From positions 1 through 24,645 of the forward strand of contig JAOASV010000320.1 in assembly GCA_030158535.1 (NCBI GenBank): DNA of 24,645 nucleotides, in the 5' to 3' direction. Positions 1 through 7,747 of the stretch are shown here, one piece after another. How positions within the stretch are numbered: position 1 is the stretch's first letter; each line of letters opens with the position of its first letter. The translations under genes and the position numbers were made by a program. This DNA comes from Sediminibacterium sp. (lineage in GTDB: Bacteria; Bacteroidota; Bacteroidia; Chitinophagales; Chitinophagaceae). The notes below the pieces were generated by a model. That model was given only the letters and a program-made list of their open reading frames with translations, had not been told where the DNA came from and did no database searches.

Positions 1-1
1 T

Positions 2-1024
2 GGAATTGTAGGCGGTCTTTTGTTGTTTGCGTTAGGTTGTTTTTTATTTTTACCCGCAGCCGACACCCATCAATACATTTATTTTTTAGGCGCACTGTTT
101 ATCATTGCGAGTGGTTTAACTTTTTTAGAAACGGCCGCTAATCCATACGCAACCATTATTGGTCCTCCCGAAACTGCAACGCGTCGATTAAATTTTGCGC
201 AATCATTTAATGGGCTTGCTGCGATGGTTGCGCCTATTATTGGCGGTCAATTTATTTTATCTGGTACAGAAATGTCGGATGAAGCATACGCACAATTAAC
301 TCCTGAAGCGCTTAATAATTATCTAACGAACGAAGCACAAAGTGTAAAAATGCCTTACCTTATTTTAGGTATTCTTGTTTTACTCGTAGCTGTATTATTT
401 ATGGTATCCAAGCTCCCTGATGTTAAAGAAGGGGACGATAGTAAAGCCGGCAATAATCCGCTAAAAGCCTTTAGACATAGGCATTTGACATGGGCCGTTA
501 TTGCACAGTTTTTTTATGTAGGCGCACAGGTTTGTGTAGGAAGCTTTTTCATTAAAATGGCCAGAACAGGCGCAGGCATGGATGAAAAAACCGCTGCACA
601 ATATTTAGGTTGGGGTTATGGTGCAGCATTTATGCTTGGAAGATTTGTAGGCACTTTTTTAATGGGCAAGTTTGCTTCTGAAAAATTATTAAGCGCTTAT
701 GCGCTCATCAATATTGTTTTATCTGCAGTAGCGATTTTTGGATCAGGCATAGTTGTTGTCTATGCGCTTATAGCCATTGCATTTTTTATGTCTATCATGT
801 TTCCTACCATTTTTTCATTGGGCATTAAAGAAGTTGGTGCCGATACAAAAATGGCATCTAGTTTAATAGTGATGTCAATTGTTGGTGGCGCATTTTTGCC
901 ACCAGTGCTTGGCGTTATTTCTGATGCTACAGGTAGTATTCAAAATGGGTATATTGTACCACTTATTTGTTTTGTTGTGGTGTTTTTGTTTGCAACCAAA
1001 GGACATAAAGTAAAATCTGTATAG
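2..1024 (+). CDS. fucP: FucP-like L-fucose:H+ symporter (MFS, FHS family), 5' truncated
   Basis: Inner-membrane major facilitator of the fucose/galactose/glucose:H+ symporter family. The reading frame is open to the left edge, so the true start lies outside the window; the first in-frame TTG (position 20) is not a real start. About 340 codons are present out of roughly 430 usual for FucP, so the first two or three helices are missing. Diagnostic stretches are LETAANPYAT followed by RLNFAQSFNG, which match the TM4 region of E. coli FucP, where the Glu of LETAANP is the proton-coupling acid (family knowledge). Around nine hydrophobic helices follow and the protein ends in a short basic tail. 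The stop is 5 nt before the dehydratase start, so the two are surely co-transcribed. L-fucose is the likely substrate given the genes downstream; another FHS sugar such as L-galactose or glucose is possible. Confidence 0.88.
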   Translation, partial: GIVGGLLLFALGCFLFLPAADTHQYIYFLGALFIIASGLTFLETAANPYATIIGPPETATRRLNFAQSFNGLAAMVAPIIGGQFILSGTEMSDEAYAQLTPEALNNYLTNEAQSVKMPYLILGILVLLVAVLFMVSKLPDVKEGDDSKAGNNPLKAFRHRHLTWAVIAQFFYVGAQVCVGSFFIKMARTGAGMDEKTAAQYLGWGYGAAFMLGRFVGTFLMGKFASEKLLSAYALINIVLSAVAIFGSGIVVVYALIAIAFFMSIMFPTIFSLGIKEVGADTKMASSLIVMSIVGGAFLPPVLGVISDATGSIQNGYIVPLICFVVVFLFATKGHKVKSV

Positions 1025-1029
1025 TACCC

Positions 1030-2685
1030 ATGACTACTGTGCCACCAAAAAGATTAGTGATAGAGATGCACCCCAAAGACAATGTGTTGGTGGCACTCAC
1101 ACAATTAGCCGAAGGGCAGGTTGTGGAATATCGTGATGAGCAGTATACTATTTTGGAACCCATCCAAAGCAAGCATAAATTTTATACCACAGATTTAGCA
1201 AAAGGTGCTTCTGTATTCATGTACGGCGTGTTAGTGGGTACAACTCAACAAGACGTAGCTAGGGGAAGCCTTGTTTCAACGGCTAATTTAAAGCATGCTG
1301 CAGAGCCTTATGCAATCCGTGAAACAAATTTTTCATGGGAAAAGCCGGATGTGTCAGGGTTTGCCAATACAACTTTCAATGGTTTTGTACGATCTAATGG
1401 TCAGGTGGGTACAGCTAATTATTGGTTATTTATTCCTACCGTTTTTTGTGAGAACAGAAATCTAGACGTTATTAAAGAGGCGCTGCATCACAAACTAGGT
1501 TATGCTGTTAGTGATAAATATAGCAAGTATACCGAGTCTCTTTTACAAGCATATAAAAAAGGAGAATCCGTTTCAAATATTAATTTTTCTCCTAGTAATA
1601 CACCTCAACAAAGCAGGGTATTTAAAAATGTAGATGGCATTAAATTTTTAAATCACAATGGAGGTTGCGGTGGAACTAGAGCAGATGCTGCTACATTAAG
1701 TGCGTTACTTGCTTCTTATGCCAATCATCCAAACGTAGGCGGGATAACGGTTTTAAGCCTTGGTTGTCAACATTTACAGGTAGAAGATTTTAAAAACGAC
1801 ATTCATAAATTAGCGCCCAATTTTGATAAGCCGCTTTATATTTTTGAACAACAACAATCAGAAAGCGAAGAAGAATTGATTGCTTCTGCCATCAGAAAAA
1901 CATTTGAAGGACTCATTGCCATCAATCAATTTGAAAGACAACCTGCTCCATTAAGTGCACTTACACTCGGTGTTAAATGCGGCGGTAGCGATGGGTTTAG
2001 CGGTGTATCTGCAAACCCAGCTGTAGGCTATGCATCAGATTTATTAGTGGCGCTTGGTGGTAAAGTATTGTTAGCAGAGTTTCCAGAATTATGTGGCGCA
2101 GAACAGGATTTAATTGACAGGTGTGAGAGCGCATCTTCTGCCGGTAAATTTATAGACCTGATGCGCAGTTATGATGCACTGGCGCATAAAGTGGGATCTG
2201 GATTTCATATGAATCCTTCTCCTGGAAATATTAAAGATGGTCTCATAACCGATGCCATCAAAAGTGCAGGGGCTGCAAAAAAAGGAGGCACTTCTCCTGT
2301 TGTAGATGTATTAGATTACACAGAGCCTGCCACAAAACCCGGCCTTAGCCTTGTATGTACGCCAGGTAATGACGTAGAAGCTACTACAGGTAAGGCTGCA
2401 GCAGGCGCTACCCTTATATTATTTACTACCGGACTTGGCACACCAACGGGCAACCCAGTATGTCCGGTGATTAAAGTGGCCACCAATTCTTCACTAGCAA
2501 AACGAATGAAGGACATCATTGACATTGATTGTGGGCCTATCATTAGTGGTGAAAAAACCATTGAACAAATGGGGGTAGAAATTTTAGAATATTGCATCAA
2601 GGCTGCTAGTGGAGAAGTTACTCCAAAAGCGGTGCTGTTAAATCAAGACGATTTTATACCGTGGAAGCGCGGCGTTTCTTTATAA
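1030..2685 (+). CDS. UxaA-family sugar-acid dehydratase, probable L-fuconate dehydratase
   Basis: Full-length 551-residue member of the altronate dehydratase (UxaA/GarD) family, with an N-terminal SAF-type domain (about residues 1-95) and the large UxaA catalytic part after it. Visible family motifs are NHNGGCGGT (208-216), CGGSDGFSG from Cys317, the FHMNPSPGN segment, and GTPTGNPVCPV near residue 475. These Cys/His-rich segments serve metal binding in this family. UxaA itself dehydrates altronate. In the Campylobacter jejuni fucose locus, split UxaA homologues (Cj0482/Cj0483) occupy the L-fuconate dehydratase step, and the same role is inferred here from the neighbours, giving 2-keto-3-deoxy-L-fuconate. 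The cytoplasmic enzyme lies 5 nt after fucP and 9 nt before the SDR. Altronate or galactarate activity cannot be excluded from sequence. Confidence 0.88.
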   Translation: MTTVPPKRLVIEMHPKDNVLVALTQLAEGQVVEYRDEQYTILEPIQSKHKFYTTDLAKGASVFMYGVLVGTTQQDVARGSLVSTANLKHAAEPYAIRETNFSWEKPDVSGFANTTFNGFVRSNGQVGTANYWLFIPTVFCENRNLDVIKEALHHKLGYAVSDKYSKYTESLLQAYKKGESVSNINFSPSNTPQQSRVFKNVDGIKFLNHNGGCGGTRADAATLSALLASYANHPNVGGITVLSLGCQHLQVEDFKNDIHKLAPNFDKPLYIFEQQQSESEEELIASAIRKTFEGLIAINQFERQPAPLSALTLGVKCGGSDGFSGVSANPAVGYASDLLVALGGKVLLAEFPELCGAEQDLIDRCESASSAGKFIDLMRSYDALAHKVGSGFHMNPSPGNIKDGLITDAIKSAGAAKKGGTSPVVDVLDYTEPATKPGLSLVCTPGNDVEATTGKAAAGATLILFTTGLGTPTGNPVCPVIKVATNSSLAKRMKDIIDIDCGPIISGEKTIEQMGVEILEYCIKAASGEVTPKAVLLNQDDFIPWKRGVSL

Positions 2686-2694
2686 TTATTTTTT

Positions 2695-3459
2695 ATGTTT
2701 TCATTAGTTAATAAAAAAGCAGTTATCACCGGCGGTGGTAGTGGCATTGGAAAAGCAATAGCCGTAACTTTTGCTGCACAAGGTGCGGCAGTGCATGTGT
2801 TAGAGCTAACTACGGAGGCGGGTGCAGACACAGCTGCTACTATTAAAGCAGCGGGTGGACAAGTAACGGTTCACGCTTGTAATGTGGCTAGCAAAGAAGA
2901 AGTGGCCGCTGTTTTTGCAAGCATTGGTCAACTAGATATTTTAGTAAACAATGCTGGTGTTGCACATATTGGTAAAGCCGATACAACACCTGAAGCCGAT
3001 TTTGACAGGGTTATGTCTATCAATGTTAAAGGGGTGTACCAGTGCATAGCTGCTGCTATACCGGGCTTTCGTGCCAACGGGCGCGGTGTTATTATTAACA
3101 TGGCTTCCATTGCTGCATGGGTAGGACTAGCAGACCGTTTTGTGTATTCTACTGCAAAAGGTGCTGTTATGGCCATGACACTTTCTGTTGCCAAAGATTA
3201 TATGCTCGAAAATATTAGGTGCAATTCTATTTCTCCAGCGCGTGTGCACACACCGTTTGTGGATGGATTTATTGCAAAAAATTATCCGGGCAAAGAAAAA
3301 GAAATGTTTGAAAAATTATCTGCTTCACAACCCATCGGTAGAATGGCAGAGCCTAACGAAGTAGCAGCGCTCGCACTTTATTTAGCCAGCGATGAAGCTT
3401 CATTTATTACAGGTTGTGATTATCCAATAGATGGCGGATTTATAAAACTCAATAATTAA
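2695..3459 (+). CDS. SDR dehydrogenase, probable 2-keto-3-deoxy-L-fuconate 4-dehydrogenase
   Basis: Classical short-chain dehydrogenase of 254 residues. It has the Rossmann cofactor motif TGGGSGIG (12-19), NNAG (85-88), and a complete catalytic set of Ser138, Tyr151 and Lys155 in YSTAK. The C-terminus ITGCDYPIDGGF is typical of sugar-acid SDRs. In the oxidative fucose pathway of Xanthomonas, an SDR oxidises 2-keto-3-deoxy-L-fuconate to 2,4-diketo-3-deoxy-L-fuconate with NAD+. Its position between the dehydratase and the FAH hydrolase, which acts on the diketo acid, supports that role. The ATG start lies 9 nt after the preceding stop. It is clearly a different paralogue from the SDR at 4693, which has a degenerate active site. 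Confidence 0.87.
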   Translation: MFSLVNKKAVITGGGSGIGKAIAVTFAAQGAAVHVLELTTEAGADTAATIKAAGGQVTVHACNVASKEEVAAVFASIGQLDILVNNAGVAHIGKADTTPEADFDRVMSINVKGVYQCIAAAIPGFRANGRGVIINMASIAAWVGLADRFVYSTAKGAVMAMTLSVAKDYMLENIRCNSISPARVHTPFVDGFIAKNYPGKEKEMFEKLSASQPIGRMAEPNEVAALALYLASDEASFITGCDYPIDGGFIKLNN

Positions 3460-3482
3460 TATTTAGAAAAAAATAGTAAGCA

Positions 3483-4340
3483 ATGAAATTAATTAGATTT
3501 GGAAATGAAGGAGATGAAAAACCGGGTATCATTGTAAATGACACATGGTATGATGTATCGGGTGTGGTAACAGATTACAACGAAGCATTTTTTGCAAACA
3601 ACGATATCAAAAAATTACAAGATGCGCTTGCTGCGGGCATATCTTTTCCTGTTGTAGAACCTACAACCAGACTGGGTTCTGTAGTAGCGAGGCCTTCAAA
3701 AATTATTTGTATTGGCCTTAACTATGTAGACCACTGTTTAGAAACCAATGCTCCTATTCCAACCGAACCGGTTTTATTTTTTAAATCTACTACTGCATTA
3801 TGTGGTCCAAACGACCATGTTGTTATTCCAAAAAATAGTGTAAAAACAGATTGGGAAGTAGAACTTGCTTTTGTGATTGGTAAAAAAGCTTCTTATGTAG
3901 AAGAAGCAGATGCACTCGATTATGTTGCAGGTTATTGCCTTCATAATGATTATAGCGAAAGAGAATTTCAATTAGAAAGAGGAGGCCAGTGGGCTAAAGG
4001 AAAAGGTTGCGACACATTTGCACCGCTCGGACCCTTTTTAGCAACAACCGATGAAGTTGACGACGTTAATAATTTAAAAATGTGGTTAACGGTAAACGGT
4101 AAAACCTATCAGAATAGTAATACGTTAAACCTGGTTTTTAAAATACCTTTTTTGGTTCACTACTTAAGCCAGTTTATGACCCTATTACCGGGTGATGTTA
4201 TTAGCACAGGAACCCCTCCTGGCGTAGGTTTGGGCATTAAGCCAGAACCAGTTTATGTAAAAGCGGGCGATGTTATTGAATTAGGCATCGAAGGATTAGG
4301 CACTAGTAAGCAAACAGCGGTTGCGTACACAAAAAAATAA
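3483..4340 (+). CDS. FAH-family hydrolase, probable 2,4-diketo-3-deoxy-L-fuconate hydrolase
   Basis: Fumarylacetoacetate hydrolase superfamily protein of 285 residues, the usual length for the bacterial single-domain type. A short N-terminal cap (about residues 1-70) precedes the beta-roll catalytic domain. Metal ligands are visible as Glu125 and Glu127 in DWEVELAFVIG and Asp156 in HNDYSERE. The FAH signature KGKGCDTFAPLGP follows, then STGTPPGVG near the C-terminus. FAH enzymes cut C-C bonds of beta-diketo acids using Mg2+ or Mn2+. In this operon the expected reaction is cleavage of 2,4-diketo-3-deoxy-L-fuconate to pyruvate and L-lactate. The gene begins 23 nt after the SDR and is followed 4 nt later by the mutarotase. 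The family and metal site are certain; the substrate is inferred from context. Confidence 0.88.
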   Translation: MKLIRFGNEGDEKPGIIVNDTWYDVSGVVTDYNEAFFANNDIKKLQDALAAGISFPVVEPTTRLGSVVARPSKIICIGLNYVDHCLETNAPIPTEPVLFFKSTTALCGPNDHVVIPKNSVKTDWEVELAFVIGKKASYVEEADALDYVAGYCLHNDYSEREFQLERGGQWAKGKGCDTFAPLGPFLATTDEVDDVNNLKMWLTVNGKTYQNSNTLNLVFKIPFLVHYLSQFMTLLPGDVISTGTPPGVGLGIKPEPVYVKAGDVIELGIEGLGTSKQTAVAYTKK

Positions 4341-4344
4341 AAAC

Positions 4345-4686
4345 ATGGCAGCACAACAATATTTTTTAGCACTAGATTTAAAAGAGGATCCGGCACTCAT
4401 AGCGGAGTATAAAGCTTACCATCAAAACGTGTGGCCAGAAATTATTGAAAGCATAAAAAGTTCGGGCATTACCTGTCTAGATATTTACTGTGTGTCTAAC
4501 CGATTGTTTATGGTGTTAGAAGCAAACGAAAATTTTTCTTTTGAAGCCAAGTCGGCGGCGGATGCCGCAAACGAAGTGGTTCAAAAATGGGAAACACTCA
4601 TGTGGTCTTATCAACAAGCCATGCCAGGATCAAAGCCTGGAGAAAAATGGGTCTTATTAGAAAAAATATTTACACTTCCTCAATAA
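4345..4686 (+). CDS. RhaM/FucM-type mutarotase (DUF718), probable L-fucose mutarotase
   Basis: Small ferredoxin-like alpha+beta-barrel protein of 113 residues. The ATG at 4345 is chosen over an in-frame TTG at 4321, because the TTG overlaps the previous gene and the family starts a few residues before the YFLALDL strand. The family hallmark YHQNVWPEI (residues 25-33) contains the catalytic His26, and LFMVLEA and MWSYQQ segments follow as in L-rhamnose mutarotase. Mutarotases interconvert alpha and beta pyranose anomers so that the dehydrogenase gets its preferred form. In C. jejuni the homologue in the fucose locus (Cj0488) acts on L-fucose. The gene sits 4 nt after the FAH hydrolase and 6 nt before the presumed fucose dehydrogenase, which argues for fucose here; L-rhamnose is the alternative. 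Confidence 0.86.
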   Translation: MAAQQYFLALDLKEDPALIAEYKAYHQNVWPEIIESIKSSGITCLDIYCVSNRLFMVLEANENFSFEAKSAADAANEVVQKWETLMWSYQQAMPGSKPGEKWVLLEKIFTLPQ

Positions 4687-4692
4687 AATAAT

Positions 4693-5475
4693 ATGGAACT
4701 AGGACTTTCAAATAAAGTAATTGTTGTGTCGGGGGGTGCCAAAGGCATCGGTTATGGCATTGCTAAAGTATTAGCAAAGGAAGGTGCAACGGTTTGTATT
4801 ATTGGTCGTAGTGCTACGGATAATCAAGCAGCTGTAGATGCCCTCATAGCAGCTGGCGGCAATGCATTTGGGATAGAAGCTGAATTAACAGATCCAAATG
4901 CTTGTAAACAGGCCATAGATAACGTGCTTGCAACCTATGGTACCATTGATGGACTTGTAAATAATGCCGGAGTCAACGATGGCGTGGGCCTAGAAAATGG
5001 AAGCTATGAAGGATTTATAGCTTCGCTTCATAAAAATTTAGTGCACTATTATTTATTAGCACATCATGCACTTTCCGCTTTAAAAAAATCAAAAGGAGCG
5101 ATCGTAAATATTGGTTCTAAAACCGCGGAAACCGGTCAGGGAAATACATCTGCCTATGCAGCGTCTAATGGTGGCAGAAACGCGCTAACAAGAGAGTGGG
5201 CAGTAGAGCTATTAAAATATGGTATTCGTGTAAACGCTGTTATTGTTGCTGAATGTTTTACACCACTGTATGAAAGCTGGATTCAAACATTTGATAATCC
5301 TTCCGAAAAATTAGCAAGCATCACCGCTAAAATTCCATTAGAAAACCGAATGACCACCGATATAGAAATTGCAAATATGGTTGCGGTATTACTTTCTGAA
5401 GTTTCAAGTCATACCACTGGACAACTGATACATGTAGATGGTGGATACACACACTTAGACAGAGCACTTTTATAG
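4693..5475 (+). CDS. SDR protein, probable L-fucose dehydrogenase (FucX-like), with Asn in place of catalytic Lys
   Basis: Short-chain dehydrogenase fold of 260 residues with a normal cofactor loop GGAKGIG (14-20), NNAG (90-93), Ser142 and Tyr155. At the position of the catalytic lysine the sequence reads YAASN, so residue 159 is Asn (codon AAT at 5167-5169). The following segment GGRNALTREWAVELL and the tail TTGQLIHVDGGYTHLDRA resemble the FucX/L-fucose dehydrogenase group. The expected reaction is NAD(P)+-dependent oxidation of L-fucose to L-fucono-lactone, the first step of the pathway. It directly follows the mutarotase, which would supply its substrate anomer. Either this group does not need the Lys, or activity is altered. 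The lactonase that should act next is not in the window and may lie upstream of fucP. Confidence 0.82.
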   Translation: MELGLSNKVIVVSGGAKGIGYGIAKVLAKEGATVCIIGRSATDNQAAVDALIAAGGNAFGIEAELTDPNACKQAIDNVLATYGTIDGLVNNAGVNDGVGLENGSYEGFIASLHKNLVHYYLLAHHALSALKKSKGAIVNIGSKTAETGQGNTSAYAASNGGRNALTREWAVELLKYGIRVNAVIVAECFTPLYESWIQTFDNPSEKLASITAKIPLENRMTTDIEIANMVAVLLSEVSSHTTGQLIHVDGGYTHLDRALL

Positions 5476-5507
5476 ACATTTTATTTTGGATACCTAAATT
5501 TCTCCGA

Positions 5508-7661
5508 ATGAATTTTAAAAAAATCGTTTTTGTTAGTTGCCTTGTTACACTGCAACTAACTGTAGTTGTGCGCGCACAAGATTGGTTAATTGACGCTTCA
5601 CCCTACAAAGCGGCCATCACGCAAAAGGGCACTGTCATTGAACTTAACAATGGTCTTGTACGAAGAAGGTTTAACATTGGCGCCAATTTTGCCTGCACCG
5701 ATTATACCAATCTAGCCAACCAACAACAACTGTTACGTGCTATTAAACCGGAAGCTCGTATTGTATTTGATGGTCAGCTATATAATGTGGGTGGACTAGT
5801 CGGTCAGAAAGAAAACGGATATATTTTACCGGGCCTTGCCGATACTTTAAAAGCCGGCGTAAACGATTTCAAATATGTTTCTCATAAAATAACACCACTT
5901 CAACCATTTTTAAAATGGAAAAATAAAAGCTGGGCACACCACACAGCAGCGCCAACAGGCAAAGAATTAATTGTTACATACGCACATCCATCTCAAAAAC
6001 TAAATGGCATTACCGTAGAAGTGCATTATGAACTCTATGATCATTTGCCCCTCATTGTAAAATGGGTTTCTATATTAAATTCATCTACAACGCCACACGC
6101 ACTTGACAGGGTGGTTAATGAAGTATTAGGGCTTGTTGAAGAAGAAAGTGCGGTAGTAGGATCTCCGGAAGAAATGAAAAAGCAGCATGGTATTTATGTC
6201 GAAACAAATTATGCGTTTAACAATGCGATGCGTTATGATATCAGTGATCAAACTACACACTGGAAAACAGATTCGGTATATACTTCGCAAGTAAATTATA
6301 ATTACCAAACGCCTTGCCTTTTAGAAATATATCCTGAAAAGGCTCCTGGCATTGACTTACAGCCTAATGAACTATTTAAATCGGTGCGAACACACGAGCT
6401 ACTCATGGATAGTTACGATAGACAGCGCAGGGGCCTTATGATTCGAAAAATGTACACAGCTGTTGCACCTTGGACTGCACAGAATCCTATTTTTATGCAC
6501 CTTGTTAGTAGAAATGACCAAGAAGTTAAAACTGCGATTGATCAGTGCGTGGCTACTGGATACGAAGCAGTCATTTTAAGTTTTGGTAGTCATTTAAATA
6601 TGGAAGACACCACACAAAAAAATATACAACGCTGGAAAGAACTAACTGATTATGCGCATGCACGTGGTATAATGTTGGGTGGCTATTCACTTTTTAGTAG
6701 TAGACGTATTTCGGATGCTGATGATGTAGTAGATATTAAAACAGGAAAGCCGGGCGGCGCCTTTTTTGGAAACGCACCATGCTTTGGAAGCAACTGGGGC
6801 CTTGCTTACAGAGAAAAAATAAAAAACTTTTTTACTAAAACAGGATTTGATATTTGGGAAAATGATGGTCCTTATCCGGGCGACGTTTGCGCATCTACCA
6901 CACATCCTGGTCATAAAGGATATAATGATTCACAGTGGCGTCAGATGGAAATTCAAAAAGAATTGTACCACTGGTTAAATGAAAGAGGAGTGTATATCAA
7001 TGCACCTGATTGGTATTTTTTAGATGGCACACATAAAATTGCCATTGGCTACCGCGAAGTCAATTTTTCATTACCACGCGAGCAACAACGCATTTTAAAT
7101 AGACAAAATATTCATGATGGTACCATCGAAAAAACGGGGTCTATGAGTTGGGGCTTTGTACCACTAACCAATTACCAAGGCACTGATCCAAGAGCAGTGC
7201 TAGAGCCACTTTCGGAGCATTTAGCCGATTATGAACAACTCATGATTCAGTATTATGGCGCCGGTGTTCAGGCTTGTTATAGAGGCCCCCGTTTATACGA
7301 TACAGAAACCACTAGACAAATGGTTGCAAAAACCATTAACTGGTATAAGAAATACCGCTCTATCCTCAATGCAGATATGATTCAGCTCAGAAGAGCGGAT
7401 GGTAGAGATTGGGATGGTCTTATTCACGTAGATCCTAGTTCAAAACAAAAAGCGTTGGGCATGCTTTACAATCCAACCAAAGAAAAAATTACCAGAACCA
7501 TACCAGTGCCTCTTTATTACACAGGCTTGACTAATACGGCAACCCTGGCAATCAAAGACGATATGACAACTGCAAAAAAATACACATTGAATAGAAATCA
7601 CGAGCTTATGCTTACTGTTACGATCGAGCCAGAAAGTTACACTTGGTTTACCATTCAATAA
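5508..7661 (+). CDS. Secreted TIM-barrel glycoside hydrolase-like protein (alpha-galactosidase-like)
   Basis: Exported protein of 717 residues. A signal peptide covers about residues 1-23, with likely cleavage near VRAQ. A beta-sandwich domain (about 35-310) comes next, then a TIM-barrel-like region (about 320-610) and a small C-terminal beta domain. Candidate catalytic acids are in FDIWENDGPYPGDVC (447-461, with Glu451, Asp453 and Asp459). This placement at a strand end recalls the nucleophile strand of clan GH-D enzymes (GH27/31/36), but no family assignment can be made confidently from sequence alone. It starts 32 nt after the fucose dehydrogenase gene on the same strand, so it may release the sugar used by the operon, for instance a fucoside or galactoside. 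I do not recognise a characterised homologue; the substrate is unknown. Confidence 0.68.
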   Translation: MNFKKIVFVSCLVTLQLTVVVRAQDWLIDASPYKAAITQKGTVIELNNGLVRRRFNIGANFACTDYTNLANQQQLLRAIKPEARIVFDGQLYNVGGLVGQKENGYILPGLADTLKAGVNDFKYVSHKITPLQPFLKWKNKSWAHHTAAPTGKELIVTYAHPSQKLNGITVEVHYELYDHLPLIVKWVSILNSSTTPHALDRVVNEVLGLVEEESAVVGSPEEMKKQHGIYVETNYAFNNAMRYDISDQTTHWKTDSVYTSQVNYNYQTPCLLEIYPEKAPGIDLQPNELFKSVRTHELLMDSYDRQRRGLMIRKMYTAVAPWTAQNPIFMHLVSRNDQEVKTAIDQCVATGYEAVILSFGSHLNMEDTTQKNIQRWKELTDYAHARGIMLGGYSLFSSRRISDADDVVDIKTGKPGGAFFGNAPCFGSNWGLAYREKIKNFFTKTGFDIWENDGPYPGDVCASTTHPGHKGYNDSQWRQMEIQKELYHWLNERGVYINAPDWYFLDGTHKIAIGYREVNFSLPREQQRILNRQNIHDGTIEKTGSMSWGFVPLTNYQGTDPRAVLEPLSEHLADYEQLMIQYYGAGVQACYRGPRLYDTETTRQMVAKTINWYKKYRSILNADMIQLRRADGRDWDGLIHVDPSSKQKALGMLYNPTKEKITRTIPVPLYYTGLTNTATLAIKDDMTTAKKYTLNRNHELMLTVTIEPESYTWFTIQ

Positions 7662-7747
7662 TTCATCTATTTTATGCAACCATTCAGCTAACTTTTTTGG
7701 AAATTGACCAATTATTTAGGAAATTACCCGTTACAAAATCACCATTT

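Noticed and set aside
963..1172. Minus-strand open frame across the fucP/dehydratase junction
   Set aside because: It is antisense to two strongly supported genes and shows no recognisable protein features.
7643..7747. N-terminal extension of the BNR protein
   Set aside because: It overlaps the previous gene and would bury the obvious signal peptide that begins at 7748.
7662..7747. Promoter ahead of the BNR protein
   Set aside because: The gap is AT-rich, but no TTTG and TAnnTTTG pair at suitable spacing could be found.
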